From positions 1 to 6,345 of the forward strand of contig JAQWJG010000075.1 in assembly GCA_029248485.1 (NCBI GenBank): a stretch of 6,345 bases of DNA. The letters run 5' to 3'. Every line of letters starts with the position of its first letter. Position 1 is the first letter of the stretch. Below the pieces are notes generated by a model. It saw nothing but the letters and a program-made list of their open reading frames with translations, had not been told where the DNA came from and made no database searches. Made by a program: the position numbers and the translations under genes. Shown in pieces: positions 5,179-6,345 of the stretch. Origin of the DNA: SAR86 cluster bacterium (GTDB lineage Bacteria > Pseudomonadota > Gammaproteobacteria > SAR86 > D2472).

Positions 5179-6345
5179 TTATTCGTATCGTAGGGCTACA
5201 GCTGGCTCTAGTTGTGCTGCTTTCCTTGCAGGCCAAATACCAAAAAATAACCCAACACATGCTGAAAACATCACAGAGCCTAATATTGCGGAAAAAGGTA
5301 TGGTGAAGACCCAATCTTGAAACACTGTTACCAAGAAATATAAGCTGGAACCAAAAATGACGCCAATGATGCCCCCGATAATACAAAGAGTTACAGCCTC
5401 GATAATAAACTGAAGAAGTATTGCCTGCTGAGTTGCTCCTAAAGCTTTTCTTAGGCCTATTTCTCTTGTTCTTTCGGTTACAGACACCAGCATAATATTC
5501 ATCACGCCAATGCCACCCACCATCAAGCTGATGCCAGCAATGCCAATTAATAAAGCCGAAAAAATTGCTGTGGCTTGTTTTTGCAAATCAGTGAACTGTG
5601 ACCAGTCATTAATTCTAAAATTATTTTCCTCGCCTGGACCTATGTCATGCTCTCTTCGAAGAACTCTTTCAATAGAAATCATGGCTTCTTCAGGCGTATA
5701 AGTATTCGGCACTTCAACGCGAATTGAATCTACTCTATCTCTACCAAACACTCTATCTGATGCTGTTAACAATGGTATATAAATTTGTTCATCTGGATTA
5801 GACCAACCTGAGGATCCTTCAGATTTAGTGACTCCTATAATCTTGAAAGTCACGCCACCTAGATCAATATCCTGTCCCACCAAAGCCTTTGAAGATGTTT
5901 TGAGCTCAGTACCTACACTTGAACCAATGATTGCGACTCTTTTTCTAGCCAGATCATCTCTTTCGGTAAAAAAGGTACCTTGGTCAATTTCATATCCTTG
6001 AATGCTCAAATAACTTTCTCTGGCACCAATAACAGAGATGCTAATGCTTTCATTTTTATATTTTAAGGATTTGCTACCTCTTATTTCAGGAGATACTCTC
6101 CAGTTTATCTCTTTGTCTTTGATTAATGCATCTGCATCAGAAATCGAGAGAGGTGCTGCGCTTATTTTTTGACTGCCCCTGCCACGGGATGGGTATACAG
6201 ATAACGTTCGTGCGGATAAATTAGTAATTGAATCATCAATTGCTCTTTGAGCGCTTGATCCAATCCCTACCATGGCAATCACTGATGCTGTGCCAATAAC
6301 AATCGCAATGGTGGTCAAAAGAGATCTTAGTAAATTAGCTCTAAT
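5179..6345 (-). CDS. MacB-type ABC transporter permease, partial (5' end outside window)
   Basis: This inner-membrane permease belongs to the MacB/FtsX superfamily, whose members couple ATP hydrolysis in the cytosol to extrusion of substrates such as macrolides, lipoproteins or peptides from the periplasm. The frame is open to the right edge, with 388 residues visible. The TTG at 6316-6318 is an internal Leu, since nine upstream codons read IRANLLRSL, the typical MacB lead-in to the first span. After that span comes the periplasmic MacB_PCD-like domain (about residues 40-250). Then come the FtsX segments: GISLMVGGIGVMNIMLVSV, the cytosolic coupling helix TREIGLRKALGA, a second span, and a last span ending in GIWPARKAAQLEPAVALRYE, the classic C-terminus. 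No ATPase is visible; it may be fused upstream, as in E. coli MacB, or be a separate gene. The tight link to a glycosyltransferase suggests an envelope role, but the substrate is unknown. Confidence 0.92.
   Translation of the reverse strand: MRANLLRSLLTTIAIVIGTASVIAMVGIGSSAQRAIDDSITNLSARTLSVYPSRGRGSQKISAAPLSISDADALIKDKEINWRVSPEIRGSKSLKYKNESISISVIGARESYLSIQGYEIDQGTFFTERDDLARKRVAIIGSSVGTELKTSSKALVGQDIDLGGVTFKIIGVTKSEGSSGWSNPDEQIYIPLLTASDRVFGRDRVDSIRVEVPNTYTPEEAMISIERVLRREHDIGPGEENNFRINDWSQFTDLQKQATAIFSALLIGIAGISLMVGGIGVMNIMLVSVTERTREIGLRKALGATQQAILLQFIIEAVTLCIIGGIIGVIFGSSLYFLVTVFQDWVFTIPFSAILGSVMFSACVGLFFGIWPARKAAQLEPAVALRYE

Noticed and set aside
5129..5701. Open frames opposite or out of phase with the permease (5129-5386 and 5510-5701)
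   Set aside because: The translations are of odd composition, and the well-conserved MacB/FtsX frame explains the region.
6316..6318. TTG (- strand) as the start of the MacB-type permease
   Set aside because: Nine further in-frame codons reach the edge and spell the expected lead-in to the first membrane span; the gene continues outside the window.

Overview
The window is AT-rich and densely coded, with long A/T homopolymer runs inside genes. The gene content is that of a Gram-negative proteobacterium: an E. coli-type gamma-glutamyltransferase, a PilD-type prepilin peptidase, an ELM1-family protein, two GT4 glycosyltransferases and a MacB-type permease. The look is that of a streamlined marine gamma- or alphaproteobacterium. 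This lineage guess is weak, because no rRNA or other phylogenetic marker is present.

Layout, left to right. (1) Bases 1-1765, + strand: the 3' part of ggt, with all of the catalytic small subunit; a 29-codon single-membrane-span peptide that starts on the last base of the ggt stop codon; and a complete prepilin peptidase. (2) Bases 1766-2180: a hairpin between convergent genes, a 62-residue hypothetical protein on the - strand, and a short divergent intergenic region. (3) Bases 2181-4111, + strand: an ELM1-family protein and a GT4 glycosyltransferase, joined by a 4-base ATGA overlap. (4) Bases 6345-4081, - strand: a MacB-type ABC permease (5' end outside the window) followed three bases later by a second GT4 glycosyltransferase.

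The right half reads as a cell-surface glycan or envelope locus. The two glycosyltransferases run tail to tail and share their last 31 bases. That shared stretch is an imperfect palindrome which forms a hairpin, and it makes the two unrelated reading frames end in look-alike peptides. A U-rich tract follows on the - strand, so it may also terminate the macB-glycosyltransferase operon. The pairing of ELM1 with a GT4 enzyme suggests that this ELM1-family protein works in glycan assembly.

I found no rRNA, tRNA, CRISPR array, transposase, riboswitch or phage gene. No wholly new system is evident. The points most worth a second look are the palindromic gene-end overlap, the ELM1-GT4 pair, and the unannotated 29-residue membrane peptide.
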